From assembly GCA_938034415.1 (NCBI GenBank), contig CALHLE010000046.1, forward strand, positions 62,001-126,000: a DNA stretch of 64,000 bases, given 5' to 3'. The translations under genes and the position numbers were made by a program. This stretch comes from an uncultured Anaerolineae bacterium. Lineage in GTDB: Bacteria > Chloroflexota > Anaerolineae > J036 > Brachytrichaceae. The notes below the pieces were generated by a model. The model had not been told where the DNA came from and made no database searches. It saw only the letters and a list, made by a program, of their open reading frames with translations. Shown in pieces: positions 26,049 to 37,706 of this stretch (the stretch's first letter is position 1; each line of letters opens with the position of its first letter).

Positions 26049-28091
26049 TCATTCCTCTTCAGCTCGCACCTCGGCCTTGTGATTGGCGATGATGGCCTGA
26101 GCGATGTGGGCGGGAACAGGCGCATAGTGATCGAACTTCATCTCGTAGTAGCCGCGACCTTGAGTGAGGCTGCGCAGATCGGTGGAGTAGCGCTGCATCT
26201 CGGCGAGCGGCGCGTCGGCGGTAATTACGGTCTTGTTGCCGCGCTGGTCCATGCCGATGATTTGGGCGCGCTTGGTCTTCAGGCTGCTCATGACATCGCC
26301 GGCGTTGGCCTCCGGCACAACGATGGTGAAACGGTAGATCGGCTCCAGCAGGACCGGGCCGGCCTGCTCGAACGCCTCGCGGAACACGTTGCGCGCGGCA
26401 ATCTCGAACGCAATGGGCTTCGAGTCCACCGGGTGCTCTTTGCCATCCAGCACGATGCACTTGACATCGCTCACCGGATAGCCGGCGATGACGCCGGATT
26501 CCATCACCTGCTTGATGCCCTTCTCGATGCTGGCTTGGAACGAGCTGCTGATCGCCCCACCGAACACGCGCCACTCGAACTCGTAGCCGGCACCCGGCGC
26601 GCTTGGCTCGACGGCCATCTCGATCTCAGCAAACTGGCCGGCGCCGCCGGTTTGCTTCTTGTGGCGATAGCGCGCCTGACCATGCTTCGTGATCGTCTCG
26701 CGATAGCTCACTTTGGGGACCGACGTCTCGACATCTACGCCAAACTTGTTGTGCAAGTGATGAATCGCTACGTCAATGTGCGCCTGCCCCATGCCGAGCA
26801 GCAAGGTCTCCTTGGTGCTCGGGTCGCTCACGTGACGCAGGCTGGGGTCTTCCTCACACAGGCGCGCAAGCGCGGTGCTGATCTTTGCAGCATCGTTCTT
26901 GGTCTTGGGGTGCAAGGCGACGGCAAACAGGGGATTGGGGAACTCGATGGGCGGGAGCTGGACGCAGTGCGCGCGATCACACAGTGTGTCGCCGGTCTGC
27001 GCGCTGTTCAGCTTGGTCACCGTGCCGATGTCGCCCACGTGCAACAGCGGGACGGGAATCTGCTCCTTGCCGCGCTGGACGAACAATGTGGCAATGCGTT
27101 CCTCCTCGTTCGTCCGCGTGTTGACCAGGCGCATCTCTCCGCCCCGGATCGGCCCTTCGACCACGCGGAAGTAGCTCACCTTACCTACGAACGGATCGGC
27201 GGTGGTCTTGAAGATATAGAGCACCTGGCCGTGTTGGCCGTCATCAGGATCGGCGCCCATATCGAACGGCATCGGCGCGTAACTCACCAGCGAATAGAGC
27301 ATGGCATGGACGCCGATGCCCAAGGCAGGCGCCGCGCAAAACACCGGTACGAACGTGCGCTTGCGAATGGCGCTGCGCAAGCCGCGAATGAACTCCTCGT
27401 CGGTAAGCGCGCCGACCTCGAACCACTTTTCGATCAAGTCGTCTTCGCCCTCGGCTGCCGCTTCCATCAAGCGTTCGCGCGCCTTCTCTACGGCTGCGAC
27501 CATGTCAGCGGGAATGTCGGCCACTTCACCCTTGGCACCCTTCAGATACCTGCGTGTCACCAAGTCAATTACGCCGGCGAATTGCTGCTGGCTACCAACC
27601 GGCAACATCAGCGGCACGATGTCTTGGTGAAAGGCTTCATGCAGCTGCGCCAACACGGCGTCGAAATTGGCATTCTCGCGATCCATGCGGCTGACGAGCA
27701 CCGCGCGCGGGATCTTCGCTTCATCCACCGCCTGCATGGCCAGCTCGGTGCCCACCTCCACGCCGGACACCGAATCTACGAAGATCAAGCCGAGATCGGC
27801 CACGCGCACAGCGCTCTTCACCTCGCCGTAGAAATCGGCGTAGCCCGGCGCATCCAGCAAATTGATCTTATGGTCCTTCCACTCGATCGGGATGACGCTC
27901 AGGCTGATAGACTGTTTGCGGCGCTTCTCTTCTTCGTCGTAGTCCGAGACGGTCGTGCCATCCTCGACTTTGCCCATGCGTGTCGTGCCGCCGCTGGCAA
28001 ACAACATCGCTTCTGCGAACGTCGTCTTGCCGCTCGAACCGTGTCCTAACAATGCGACGTTGCGCAGCTTCTCAGTTCCGTATTCCTTCAT
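26049..28091 (-). CDS. EF-G-like translational GTPase (EF-G2 type)
   Basis: 680 residues from the ATG at 28091, set by GGGAGG ten bases upstream. Domains follow elongation factor G: GTPase, beta-barrel, and domains III-V ending with a conserved C-terminus (MSSLKTKRAQIIGMD, GRGYYEMKFDHYAPVP). The P-loop is GHGSSGKT instead of the canonical AHIDAGKT; the G3 motif is DAPGY with Tyr84 where canonical EF-G has the catalytic His of DTPGH; and NKxD is replaced by SRMD. These are features of the EF-G2 paralogue group, whose role in translocation is doubtful. It stands alone with its own promoter and terminator, away from the str operon. Confidence 0.9.
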   Translation of the reverse strand: MKEYGTEKLRNVALLGHGSSGKTTFAEAMLFASGGTTRMGKVEDGTTVSDYDEEEKRRKQSISLSVIPIEWKDHKINLLDAPGYADFYGEVKSAVRVADLGLIFVDSVSGVEVGTELAMQAVDEAKIPRAVLVSRMDRENANFDAVLAQLHEAFHQDIVPLMLPVGSQQQFAGVIDLVTRRYLKGAKGEVADIPADMVAAVEKARERLMEAAAEGEDDLIEKWFEVGALTDEEFIRGLRSAIRKRTFVPVFCAAPALGIGVHAMLYSLVSYAPMPFDMGADPDDGQHGQVLYIFKTTADPFVGKVSYFRVVEGPIRGGEMRLVNTRTNEEERIATLFVQRGKEQIPVPLLHVGDIGTVTKLNSAQTGDTLCDRAHCVQLPPIEFPNPLFAVALHPKTKNDAAKISTALARLCEEDPSLRHVSDPSTKETLLLGMGQAHIDVAIHHLHNKFGVDVETSVPKVSYRETITKHGQARYRHKKQTGGAGQFAEIEMAVEPSAPGAGYEFEWRVFGGAISSSFQASIEKGIKQVMESGVIAGYPVSDVKCIVLDGKEHPVDSKPIAFEIAARNVFREAFEQAGPVLLEPIYRFTIVVPEANAGDVMSSLKTKRAQIIGMDQRGNKTVITADAPLAEMQRYSTDLRSLTQGRGYYEMKFDHYAPVPAHIAQAIIANHKAEVRAEEE

Positions 28092-28136
28092 GACAAACGA
28101 GCCTCCCGACTGCATCGGTGTGTTTCGAGAATCTCA

Positions 28137-28164
28137 ATGATAGCGCTCTGCCTCCTGTAAGCAA
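28137..28164 (-). promoter_or_regulatory. Promoter of the EF-G-like gene
   Basis: On the minus strand TTGCTT (28159-28164), 16 bases, TATCAT (28137-28142). The leader would be about 40 bases and contains the Shine-Dalgarno site. Confidence 0.5.
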
Positions 28165-28296
28165 ACGCGCGCAGCCGTTGCGCGCAAGACGCATGCGGGC
28201 CAGCTCATCCACACGCAGATGAGGCCTGGGCACAATGGTGCGCCGCCGAGCTTCGGCAAAGCGCTCACCTTACGTCCTCATAGGCACGATTTCGTG

Positions 28297-29289
28297 TTAC
28301 CGCGTCGCCTTCAAAAGAAAACGGCCTATGCCCCCGGCGAACTTGACTTCTTCGGGCCGGCTCTGATCGTGCCCGACATGCGTGCCGGAGTAGTACACCC
28401 ACCATGCGTTTGGGTCGTCGGTGGGGATCAGTCCCGGCGCAACATAGATGCCCCGACTGTCAAACCCGGCGCATAGCGGCAGAAATGGCGCGCAGCTATA
28501 CCGTGTGAAAGTCCGACCATCTGCGCTGACGGCAAGATGGGGAATCACCAAGTCCTCGCCAGTGTAAAACGCCGATGGAAACATCAAGTACAACCCCTCA
28601 CGCGCTTTGGCCGCCGCCGAGTTATAGAAGTGCAGATTAGGCGGATCGGCTTCATCCGGCGCTAGAATCGGGCAAGGGGGCGGGAAGTCGTCGAAGCTGG
28701 GCGACTCGGTGTAACCCACCAAACGCTTGCCTTGAAACGCCTCGGCGCTCCACATGCGGACATACAGCCGATAGCGGTCGCCGTCGCGAAAGCATACGGT
28801 TTGCGTATCGCTGTTGTGGCGGAGCAGCGGTTCTTCACGGTGCTGCCAGTGAATGCCATCCGCAGAGGTCGCACCGAACACCCACCAGCCCCCCTCGCGC
28901 CGGCTCACGAAGACGACTTTATATCGCTCGTCCGCCGGCGCACAGGGGTCAACGAACACGCTGCTGCCGTGAACCCCGCCTCTCCGCCGGCCATCGAGCA
29001 GGATGTTGTTGGCGCGGCTGCCGGCGTGTTCGATCAGACCCAGCGCAGGCTTGCGCCAATGCTCGCCATCGTCCGATTCCGCGTAACACAAAAAGCCGTC
29101 GGCATCATCGCGATACGTGTGATCGTATGCGTCGTACCACATGCGCCACTGTGCGCCATCGCGCAGGACGGTGCACCAGCCAATGGCGAAGTCCTCATGC
29201 GGCTGATCTGCTCTCAAGAGAGGCTCAACGGTGCGATGCGAGATTGCAAATTTCATTGCGCCCCGGTTATCAAATCCTTGCTCTTTCAT
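28297..29289 (-). CDS. Beta-propeller glycosidase-like protein (GH43/GH32-type fold)
   Basis: 330 residues without a signal peptide. Repeated blade-like segments such as WRMWYDAYDHTY, WVFGATSADGIHW and RYRLYVRMWSAE show the five-bladed propeller pattern of GH32, GH43 and GH68 enzymes and related hypothetical proteins. Catalytic acids cannot be placed with confidence, so activity on arabino- or fructo-oligosaccharides is only possible. TAGGCT ends six bases before the ATG at 29289 on this strand, supporting that start; an internal ATG at 29256 is the alternative. It has no sugar transporter beside it. Confidence 0.7.
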   Translation of the reverse strand: MKEQGFDNRGAMKFAISHRTVEPLLRADQPHEDFAIGWCTVLRDGAQWRMWYDAYDHTYRDDADGFLCYAESDDGEHWRKPALGLIEHAGSRANNILLDGRRRGGVHGSSVFVDPCAPADERYKVVFVSRREGGWWVFGATSADGIHWQHREEPLLRHNSDTQTVCFRDGDRYRLYVRMWSAEAFQGKRLVGYTESPSFDDFPPPCPILAPDEADPPNLHFYNSAAAKAREGLYLMFPSAFYTGEDLVIPHLAVSADGRTFTRYSCAPFLPLCAGFDSRGIYVAPGLIPTDDPNAWWVYYSGTHVGHDQSRPEEVKFAGGIGRFLLKATR

Positions 29290-29295
29290 GCGCCT

Positions 29296-29301
29296 AGCCT
29301 A
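29296..29301 (-). promoter_or_regulatory. -10-like element, leaderless geometry
   Basis: TAGGCT on the minus strand ends six bases before the ATG at 29289. It matches TANNNT but not the stricter TANNAT seen at the other sites. Confidence 0.35.
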
Positions 29302-29495
29302 CTCCAGCTCGTCATTTCCGCCACCCGGTTGGCTCGCAGCAGTTTGGATCTCATCCGAAGATCGGCCAACCGGCCAGGCGCAGCTTAACCAGGCGCATAG
29401 TGTCTCGTGCAGCATCCTTCGCTAACCTCATCTTAAATGGCGATTCACCCAACGCATATCGGGCAAAGGCGCCACGAGGCCAAGGATGGACAAGG

Positions 29496-30566
29496 ATGGA
29501 TCTGACGACGACTTACCTGGGATTGAAACTGGCGCATCCGGTCGTGCCGTCAGCCTCGCCGCTCTCGCGCAACCTGGATAGCATCCGCCGGCTGGAGGAT
29601 GCCGGCGCGCCGGCGATCGTCATGCATTCGCTCTTTGAGGAGCAAATCGAGAACGAGAGCCAGGTGATGCACCACTTTCTGGAGTACGGCGGGGAGAGCT
29701 TCGCCGAGGCGTCGCGCTATTTCCCCGACTGGCGCTACTACAACGTCGGCCCGGAGGAGTATCTCAAGCTGCTCCAATCGGCCAAAGCCGCAACCAACAT
29801 TCCGATCATCGGCAGCCTGAACGGCATGTCCACCGGCGGCTGGATCGAGTATGCGCGCAAGATCGAACAGGCCGGCGCGGATGCGCTTGAGCTGAACATT
29901 TATTACATCCCCACCGATCCACACGTCACCGGCTGGCACGTCGAGGAACGCTACCTAGACATCCTGCATGCCGTGCGCCAAACGGTGAAGATTCCGATTG
30001 CGCTGAAAATCGGCCCGTTCTTCAGCGCGCCGGCCAACATAGCGCTGCATTTCGCCAACGCCGGCGCCAACGCGCTGGTGCTGTTCAATCGCTTCTATCA
30101 GCCTGACTTTGATCTAGACCGACTGGAGGTGACGCCGCACCTGGTGTTGAGCGACAGCGACGAGCTGCGCCTGCCGCTGCGTTGGGTGGCCATCCTTTAC
30201 GACCGCGTGCCGATCGAGCTGGCGATCAGCACCGGAGTGCATACGCACCTGGACGTGCTGAAGGGGCTGATGGCCGGCGCGCGCGTCACGATGATGACCT
30301 CGGAGCTGCTGCAGCACGGCATCAGGCGCATCGGCGAGATCGTCCGCGACTTGCGCCAGTGGATGGAGATGCACGAGTATGAATCGGTGGCGCAGATGCA
30401 GGGCAGCATGAGCCAGAAGTCGGTCGCCAACCCAACGGCATTCGAGCGCGCTAACTACATGAAAGTGCTCGACGCATGGCGGCCCGATCCTTCTGCCGTG
30501 CTGCCAAGGTCGAAGCCGCCTGCCTCATTGCCGCTGCGCTTTAGCGGCGAACGCCCAAACGAATGA
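29496..30566 (+). CDS. Dihydroorotate-dehydrogenase-like flavoprotein
   Basis: 356 residues from the ATG at 29496; [17 protein letters not shown] is the usual start of this family. It is a TIM barrel of the DHODase/PreA type with ELNIYY and the phosphate-binding FMN segments ([20 protein letters not shown]) near residues 245-265. True dihydroorotate dehydrogenase activity is doubtful: these long-tailed relatives often sit beside redox complexes. It ends 18 bases before hoxE, so it may be the first gene of the hydrogenase operon. The Arg/Pro-rich C-terminus is variable. A role in electron transfer to or from NAD(P)H is inference. Confidence 0.8.
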   Translation: MDLTTTYLGLKLAHPVVPSASPLSRNLDSIRRLEDAGAPAIVMHSLFEEQIENESQVMHHFLEYGGESFAEASRYFPDWRYYNVGPEEYLKLLQSAKAATNIPIIGSLNGMSTGGWIEYARKIEQAGADALELNIYYIPTDPHVTGWHVEERYLDILHAVRQTVKIPIALKIGPFFSAPANIALHFANAGANALVLFNRFYQPDFDLDRLEVTPHLVLSDSDELRLPLRWVAILYDRVPIELAISTGVHTHLDVLKGLMAGARVTMMTSELLQHGIRRIGEIVRDLRQWMEMHEYESVAQMQGSMSQKSVANPTAFERANYMKVLDAWRPDPSAVLPRSKPPASLPLRFSGERPNE

Positions 30567-30584
30567 TTCGACGACAGGGAGACT

Positions 30585-31145
30585 ATGAGTATCAGCACAA
30601 CGACCACACCGCGACAATCCGCCGGCCATGGCGCTGCAACCGCGATGTCCGCTGACCCGACGGCCAGTGACAAGCGCTACAAGATCATCGAAGCGACGAT
30701 GCGCCGCTACGGCTACCAGAGCCATGGGCTGATCGAGGCGCTGCACAGCGCACAGGAAGCCTTCGGCTATCTGGACGATGTCACGCTCTGGCACATCGCC
30801 CGCACGTTGCATTTGCCGCCCAGCAAGGTGTTCGGCGTGGCGACGTTCTACAACCTTTTTACGCTCAAGCCGCAAGGCGCGCACACCTGCGTGGTGTGCC
30901 TGGGAACGGCGTGCTACATCAAGGGGGCGCGCGAGGTGCTGGCAGCGCTCGAAGCCGAATACGACGTTAAGGCCGGTGGCACAACGCGCGACAACCAGCT
31001 CTCGGTGCTTACTGCGCGATGCTTCGGCTCGTGCGCGCTGGCGCCGGTGATCACGTTCGACGGCGAGACGATCGGCAAAGTGGCCCCTGCTACCGTAACC
31101 CAGCAGATTGCCCAACGCTTGGCAGCGGTTCAGCAAACGGCATGA
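30585..31145 (+). CDS. hoxE: Bidirectional [NiFe] hydrogenase diaphorase subunit HoxE
   Basis: 186 residues, homologous to complex I NuoE. A thioredoxin-like [2Fe-2S] domain holds CLGTAC and CFGSC, the four-Cys cluster pattern. HoxE passes electrons within the soluble NAD(P)-coupled hydrogenase (group 3d). AGGGAGA lies four bases before the ATG. The first 30 residues are Thr/Ala-rich and not conserved. The gene opens the hoxE-F-U-Y-H run. Confidence 0.92.
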   Translation: MSISTTTTPRQSAGHGAATAMSADPTASDKRYKIIEATMRRYGYQSHGLIEALHSAQEAFGYLDDVTLWHIARTLHLPPSKVFGVATFYNLFTLKPQGAHTCVVCLGTACYIKGAREVLAALEAEYDVKAGGTTRDNQLSVLTARCFGSCALAPVITFDGETIGKVAPATVTQQIAQRLAAVQQTA

Positions 31146-31177
31146 ATATGTTTGGATAAATAGAGGGATCGGCGTAA

Positions 31178-32914
31178 ATGAATCTGGAAGAACTCAACGC
31201 AACTGCAGCAAGCGAGCGGCTGGCGCAAGCGAAGAAGCGGCATCACATCCGCGTGTGCGTAGGCACGGCTTGCCAAGCGCTCAACAGTGAGCAGCTCGCC
31301 AAGGAATTACAAGCGGAGTTGAGGCGGCGCGGTCAGAATGGCGATGTCGAGGTGAAGTGCGTCGGCTGCCCTGGCCTATGTTCGCTTGGCCCGCTGGTCG
31401 AGATCGAATCGCAAGTCAACGGACAAGCGGCCATTGCCGGAACAGAGGGAGGCCAACGCAAGTCCATCTTGTACCAGTTTGTCAAACCCGAAGACGCCGG
31501 CGAGATCGTCGCTCACCTAGGCGGCGAGCCGATCAAACGACTAGAGACGCCGCTCGACCAGCCCTTCTTCACCCGACAGACTAAGATCGTGCTGGAGCAC
31601 TGCGGCAAGATAGATCCGGAGCGCATCGAGGACTACATCGCCGTCGGCGGCTATCAAGCGTTGATGAAGGTGTTGACCGAGATGACGCCGCAGCAGGTGA
31701 TTGACGCGATCACCCGCAGCGGGCTGCGCGGGCGCGGCGGAGCCGGCTTCCCCACCGGCCTGAAATGGGGCACCGTCGCCAAGGCCGACCCGAACGCCTA
31801 TCCGACCAGCGTGCCGGTCGGCATTCAGTCGCGCAAGTTCGTGATCTGCAACGGCGACGAGGGTGACCCCGGCGCATTCATGGATCGCAGCGTGATGGAG
31901 GGCGACCCGCATCGCATCTTGGAAGGCATGGCGATTGCGGCCTACGCAGTGGGTGCCAATCACGGCTTCATCTACGTGCGCGCCGAGTATCCGCTGGCCG
32001 TGAAGCGGCTGCGCACGGCCATCCGCCAAGCGCAGCGCGCCGGCCTGCTGGGCAACAACATCGGCGGCACGGCATTTAGCTTCAACGTGGACATTCGCCT
32101 GGGCGCCGGCGCGTTCGTGTGCGGCGAGGAGACAGCGCTAATGGCCTCGATCGAAGGCGGACGCGGGGTGCCGCGCCCACGGCCGCCCTTCCCCGCAGAG
32201 TGCGGCCTATGGGGCTGCCCCACGCTAATCAACAACGTCGAGACGCTGGCCAACGTGCCGCCCATCATCATGAAAGGCGCCGACTGGTTCGCTAGCATCG
32301 GCACCGAGAAAAGCAAGGGCACGAAGGTATTCGCGCTCACCGGTCAGGTGGCACACACCGGATTGATCGAGGTGCCGATGGGCATTACGCTGCGCGAGAT
32401 CGTATTCGACATCGGCGGCGGCATTCCCGGTGGGCGACAGTTCAAAGCGGTGCAAACCGGCGGGCCATCCGGCGGGTGCATTCCGGCGCAGTTCCTGGAT
32501 ATGCCGGTGGATTACGAGTCGCTGGCCAAAGTCGGCTCAATCATGGGCAGCGGCGGCATGATCGTGATGGACGATTCGACCGACATGGTGGAAGTAGCGC
32601 GCTTCTTCATGGAGTTCTGCATGGATGAGTCGTGCGGCAAGTGCATCCCATGCCGCGCCGGCACCGTCCAGATGCACCGCATCCTGACCAAAATCCAAGA
32701 GGGCAAAGCCACCCGACGCGACATCCAGATCCTGGAAGAGCTGTGCGACCTGGTGAAGCACACCAGCCTGTGCGGCCTGGGCCAGAGCGCGCCCAATCCG
32801 GTCATCAGCACGCTGCGCTACTTCCGCGACGAATATGAGAAGAAGCTGGCAGCCGACGAGACGAACGGCAAAACGCCGCAGCCATCGGCGCAAGTTGCCA
32901 ATCCAAGCGCGTAG
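31178..32914 (+). CDS. hoxF: Bidirectional [NiFe] hydrogenase diaphorase subunit HoxF
   Basis: 578 residues, NuoF-like with an N-terminal thioredoxin-like [2Fe-2S] domain (CVGTAC and CVGCPGLC in residues 25-70). The NADH/FMN core follows, with the NADH-binding [13 protein letters not shown] and [15 protein letters not shown], then a SLBB region and the [4Fe-4S] motif [12 protein letters not shown] with a distal Cys in TSLCGLG. This is the NAD(P)H site of the hydrogenase. It starts 32 bases after hoxE, with GAGGG upstream. Confidence 0.95.
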   Translation: MNLEELNATAASERLAQAKKRHHIRVCVGTACQALNSEQLAKELQAELRRRGQNGDVEVKCVGCPGLCSLGPLVEIESQVNGQAAIAGTEGGQRKSILYQFVKPEDAGEIVAHLGGEPIKRLETPLDQPFFTRQTKIVLEHCGKIDPERIEDYIAVGGYQALMKVLTEMTPQQVIDAITRSGLRGRGGAGFPTGLKWGTVAKADPNAYPTSVPVGIQSRKFVICNGDEGDPGAFMDRSVMEGDPHRILEGMAIAAYAVGANHGFIYVRAEYPLAVKRLRTAIRQAQRAGLLGNNIGGTAFSFNVDIRLGAGAFVCGEETALMASIEGGRGVPRPRPPFPAECGLWGCPTLINNVETLANVPPIIMKGADWFASIGTEKSKGTKVFALTGQVAHTGLIEVPMGITLREIVFDIGGGIPGGRQFKAVQTGGPSGGCIPAQFLDMPVDYESLAKVGSIMGSGGMIVMDDSTDMVEVARFFMEFCMDESCGKCIPCRAGTVQMHRILTKIQEGKATRRDIQILEELCDLVKHTSLCGLGQSAPNPVISTLRYFRDEYEKKLAADETNGKTPQPSAQVANPSA

Positions 32915-32929
32915 ATCGACAAGTCAAAT

Positions 32930-33643
32930 ATGCCAAGGACACTCACGATTAACGGTCAAGAAATCAGCGCCCGGAGCGACCAGACCATCCTAGAGGCAGC
33001 GCAAGACGCCAACATCCGCATCCCAACGCTGTGCCACCTGGACGGGCTGACGGATGTGGGCGCATGTCGAATGTGTCTCGTAGAGGTAGCCGGCGCGAGC
33101 AAGCTGCTACCGGCCTGCACCACGCGCGTGCAGGAGGGCATGCAGGTGCAAACCGACACCGAGCGCTTGCGCGCCTATCGCCGACAGATCATCGAGCTGC
33201 TGTTTGCCGAGCGCAATCACATCTGCGCTGTGTGCGTGGCCAACGGCCACTGCGAACTGCAAAACGCCGGCATCGCCGTCGGCATGGATCACGTGCGCTA
33301 CGACTACCTCTTCCCCAAACTAGGCGTGGATCTATCGCACGAGCGCTTCGGCATGGATCACAACCGTTGCATTCTGTGCACGCGCTGCGTGCGCGCATGC
33401 GACCAACTGGAGGGCGCCCATACCATTGACGTGATGGGTCGGGGCGCCCACTCGCTCATTGTTCACGACATGAATGTGCCGTGGGGCGAGGCGACCACGT
33501 GCACGAGCTGCGGTAAGTGCGTGATGGCCTGCCCCACCGGCGCGCTGTTCAAGCAAGGCTCAACCGTCGCCGAGATGGTACACGACGCCGAGAAGCTGGC
33601 CTTCTTGAAGGCGGCGCGGGAGCGAAAGGTGTGGAACGTGTAA
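32930..33643 (+). CDS. hoxU: Bidirectional [NiFe] hydrogenase diaphorase subunit HoxU
   Basis: 237 residues, like the N-terminal part of NuoG. An N-terminal [2Fe-2S] ferredoxin fold ([15 protein letters not shown] with a distal Cys) is followed by the His-Cys motif [12 protein letters not shown] and two [4Fe-4S] groups, [11 protein letters not shown] and [11 protein letters not shown]. It carries electrons between HoxF and the HoxYH module. It starts 15 bases after hoxF; the ribosome-binding site is weak. Confidence 0.94.
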   Translation: MPRTLTINGQEISARSDQTILEAAQDANIRIPTLCHLDGLTDVGACRMCLVEVAGASKLLPACTTRVQEGMQVQTDTERLRAYRRQIIELLFAERNHICAVCVANGHCELQNAGIAVGMDHVRYDYLFPKLGVDLSHERFGMDHNRCILCTRCVRACDQLEGAHTIDVMGRGAHSLIVHDMNVPWGEATTCTSCGKCVMACPTGALFKQGSTVAEMVHDAEKLAFLKAARERKVWNV

Positions 33644-33714
33644 CTTCCGCAGCGCCGGCCAATCCATCGTTCGATAATTCGATAAATGGTTGAATTCGGA
33701 TAATCAACAGCAAG

Positions 33715-34260
33715 ATGGGTAAACTCAGATTTGCTTCGGTGTGGATGGGCGGCTGTTCCGGCTGCCACATGTCGTTCCTCGATCTGGATGAGTGGCTGTT
33801 CGACTTGGCCGAGGCGGTGGACGTGGTGTATAGCCCGGTAGCCGACGTCAAGACCTTCCCGGAGAAGGTAGATGTGACGCTGGTCGAAGGCGCAATTGCC
33901 AACCAGGACCACCTCGAACTCATCCACGTCATTCGTAAGAACAGCCGCCTTGTAGTGTCGTTCGGCGATTGCGCCGTCACCGGCAACGTGACGGCCATGC
34001 GCAACCTGATCGGCGAGGCTGAGATCGTGCTCGACCGCGCTTACAAGGACGCGCAACTGCTGCGTCCGCAAGTGCCGCATGACGATGGGATTGTGCCGCC
34101 GTTGATAGAGCGCGTCGTGCCGGTGCATGCGGTCATCCCGGTGGACTTGTACATCCCCGGCTGCCCGCCGCCGGCCAAGCGCATTCGCGCCGTGCTGCAG
34201 GCGGTGATCGAAGGCAAGTCGCCGGAGATGATCGGCCGCGAGATGTTGAAATTCGGATGA
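33715..34260 (+). CDS. hoxY: [NiFe] hydrogenase small subunit HoxY
   Basis: 181 residues, the short small subunit of group 3d enzymes. It binds the single proximal [4Fe-4S] cluster through cysteines in GGCSGCHMS, GDCAVTGN and IPGCPPPAKR. There is no Tat signal, so the enzyme is cytoplasmic. A 71-base gap follows hoxU. The C-terminal Glu/Lys tail is normal for HoxY. Confidence 0.93.
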   Translation: MGKLRFASVWMGGCSGCHMSFLDLDEWLFDLAEAVDVVYSPVADVKTFPEKVDVTLVEGAIANQDHLELIHVIRKNSRLVVSFGDCAVTGNVTAMRNLIGEAEIVLDRAYKDAQLLRPQVPHDDGIVPPLIERVVPVHAVIPVDLYIPGCPPPAKRIRAVLQAVIEGKSPEMIGREMLKFG

Positions 34261-34319
34261 ACGATTCGCCGGGTGCGGGGAGCAGGCGCCGGCTTCTCCT
34301 CAGCCCCGCTCTTTGAGCT

Positions 34320-35751
<1,432 letters not shown>

Positions 35752-35759
<8 letters not shown>

Positions 35760-36225
35760 AGAGGTTGCCACCGACTTTCTGATCATCGGCTACGGCAACA
35801 CGCTGCGCCGCGACGACGGCGTCGGCCCGCGCGTAGCCGACATCGTGGCATCCTGGCGTCTGCCCAACGTGCGCGCCATTGCGTCGCACCAACTCACGCC
35901 GGAGCTGGCCGACGCGCTGGCTACTGCCGAAGTGGTGATCTTCGTGGACGCGCAACGCGCCGACTCAAACGCCCAACCGCCCGCCGGCGTGACCTTCACC
36001 GCGATCGGCGCAGCGGAAGATAGCACGCGGGCTGCGGACACACACATGAGCGACCCACGACGGCTTTTGGCGCTGACGAAGCAAGTCTACGGACGCTGTC
36101 CGCAGGCCTGGTTGGTCTCGGTGCCGGGGGTGGACTTCGACTTCGGCGAGTCGCTCTCCGAACAAGCGCGTCAGGGCGTCGAAGTCGCGCTGCGCCGAAT
36201 CCGGCTGCTCTTCACCAGCCAGTGA
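35752..36225 (+). CDS. hoxW: Hydrogenase maturation protease, HoxW-type
   Basis: 157 residues starting at GTG 35752, overlapping the hoxH stop by 8 bases. The family signature [13 protein letters not shown] is at residues 12-24, with the nickel-sensing Asp in VDAQRAD further on and [11 protein letters not shown] in the position typical of group 3d-specific proteases. It should cleave the HoxH C-terminal peptide, consistent with its place directly after hoxH. The HypABCDEF proteins needed for metal-centre assembly are not in this window. Confidence 0.9.
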
Positions 36226-36257
36226 AGCAGAATCATCCCTCGCTCAGCATGACGGTC

Positions 36258-36263
36258 TAGACT
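36258..36263 (+). promoter_or_regulatory. -10 element, leaderless geometry
   Basis: TAGACT ends seven bases before the ATG of the cytochrome P450 at 36271. No Shine-Dalgarno sequence is seen. Confidence 0.45.
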
Positions 36264-36270
36264 TAGAGCT

Positions 36271-37650
36271 ATGACCACCATTACTTCATCGGCCCAACTC
36301 GCAACGCTGCCTGGGCGCCAAAGCCCGCTCATCGTCGACGCGGCGTGGGACATCCGGCGCAAAGGCTTTCTGCAATTTCTACATGACGAATGGCGCCGAC
36401 ATGGCGACTTGTTTCAAATCCAGATCGGCCCACGCAAGATGACGTTGGCTATCCATCCTGATCACGTGCATCACATTAGCATCGTCAGACGCGACGTCTA
36501 CGATAAGCGCGAGAGCTACGACATCGTGCGCGAGCTGCTGCTGGGGAACGGGGTGTTGACGGCCACCGGCGCCGCCTGGCGCAAACAGCGCCAATTGATG
36601 TCGCCTTTCTTTACGCCGCGCGGCGTAGAACAGTTCCTGCCGGTCATCATTCGCGACGCGCAGCAATTCATCGCGCGCTGGCAAGGCAGGGTCGGCTCCG
36701 TCGTCGAAATGCTCGACGAGATGATGTTCGTGACCGCTTCGATCATCCTGCGCAGCTTGTTCACCACCGAATCGGACGAGACCTTGCTGGCGCTGAAGAG
36801 CGACGTTGAAACGATGATCCAGTTCACAGCGACCCGCCAGACCAAGCCGCTGAGGCTGCCGATGTGGCTAAAAATCGGCGAGAACGGACGCTACCGCCAC
36901 GCGCGCCGGCGCGTGCATGCCTACATCCAAGATGTGATTGGACAACGGCGCGCCATGCCGATTGAGCGCTGGCCGAACGACTTGCTAAGTAAGCTGATGC
37001 TGGCGCGCGACGAGGAGACCGGCGAAGCCATATCCGATGCGCTGCTGCGCGACGAGACGATCACCCTTTTCTTCGCCGGCCACGAAACAACCGCGCGCAC
37101 GCTGACCTTCGCCTGGTATGCGTTAGCGAAACAGCCAGAGGTCGCCCGCCGACTGCGCAACGAAGTTGACGAAGTGCTGGGTGATCGCGAGCCAACGGTC
37201 GAAGACCTGAAGCGCATGCCCTATACCTTGCAAGTCATCAAAGAGACGATGCGGTTGTATCCGGCGGCGCCGCTCTATGCGCGCGACGCGACCCAGGACG
37301 ACGTGATTGATGGCAAGCGCATCACCGCCGGCTCCACCGTCATCCTCTCCCCCTTCCTCACGCATCGCCATCCGCAGTTCTGGGATGAGCCGGAACGATT
37401 CGACCCGGAGCGCTGGACACCGGAGCGTGAAGCGTCGCAACATCCCTATGCCTATCATCCTTTCGCAGCCGGGCAACGCATCTGCCTAGGCAACAACTTC
37501 TCGCTATTCGAGTCACATGTCCTGCTGGCGATGCTGGCGCGGCAATTTATGCCCGAGCTGGCCGACCCGCGACATGAGCCGCAGCTCGACATGGCCGGCA
37601 CGCTGATCGCTCGAAATGGCATGCCAATGCGCATCGTTCAACGACGGTGA
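36271..37650 (+). CDS. Cytochrome P450
   Basis: 459 residues, soluble. The I-helix oxygen motif AGHETTA is near 270, the K-helix ExxR pair is Glu325-Arg328, the PERF-like segment is FDPERW, and the heme-ligand signature FAAGQRICLG places the heme Cys at 405. It resembles bacterial P450s that look like the CYP102 heme domain, but there is no fused reductase. The substrate is unknown; no ferredoxin or reductase gene is adjacent. It has its own -10 element next to the start, so it is likely separate from the hox operon. Confidence 0.93.
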   Translation: MTTITSSAQLATLPGRQSPLIVDAAWDIRRKGFLQFLHDEWRRHGDLFQIQIGPRKMTLAIHPDHVHHISIVRRDVYDKRESYDIVRELLLGNGVLTATGAAWRKQRQLMSPFFTPRGVEQFLPVIIRDAQQFIARWQGRVGSVVEMLDEMMFVTASIILRSLFTTESDETLLALKSDVETMIQFTATRQTKPLRLPMWLKIGENGRYRHARRRVHAYIQDVIGQRRAMPIERWPNDLLSKLMLARDEETGEAISDALLRDETITLFFAGHETTARTLTFAWYALAKQPEVARRLRNEVDEVLGDREPTVEDLKRMPYTLQVIKETMRLYPAAPLYARDATQDDVIDGKRITAGSTVILSPFLTHRHPQFWDEPERFDPERWTPEREASQHPYAYHPFAAGQRICLGNNFSLFESHVLLAMLARQFMPELADPRHEPQLDMAGTLIARNGMPMRIVQRR

Positions 37651-37706
37651 GCCTGCCACAGAGCCAAAACCGGAATCGCGACAGCTTACCCCGTTGCAAG
37701 GCTGCG

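Noticed and set aside
26079-28049. A 656-codon plus-strand open frame opposite the EF-G-like gene
   Set aside because: It is the mirror of a strongly coding gene in GC-rich DNA, has no ribosome-binding site and shows no family motifs; the minus-strand gene explains the region fully.
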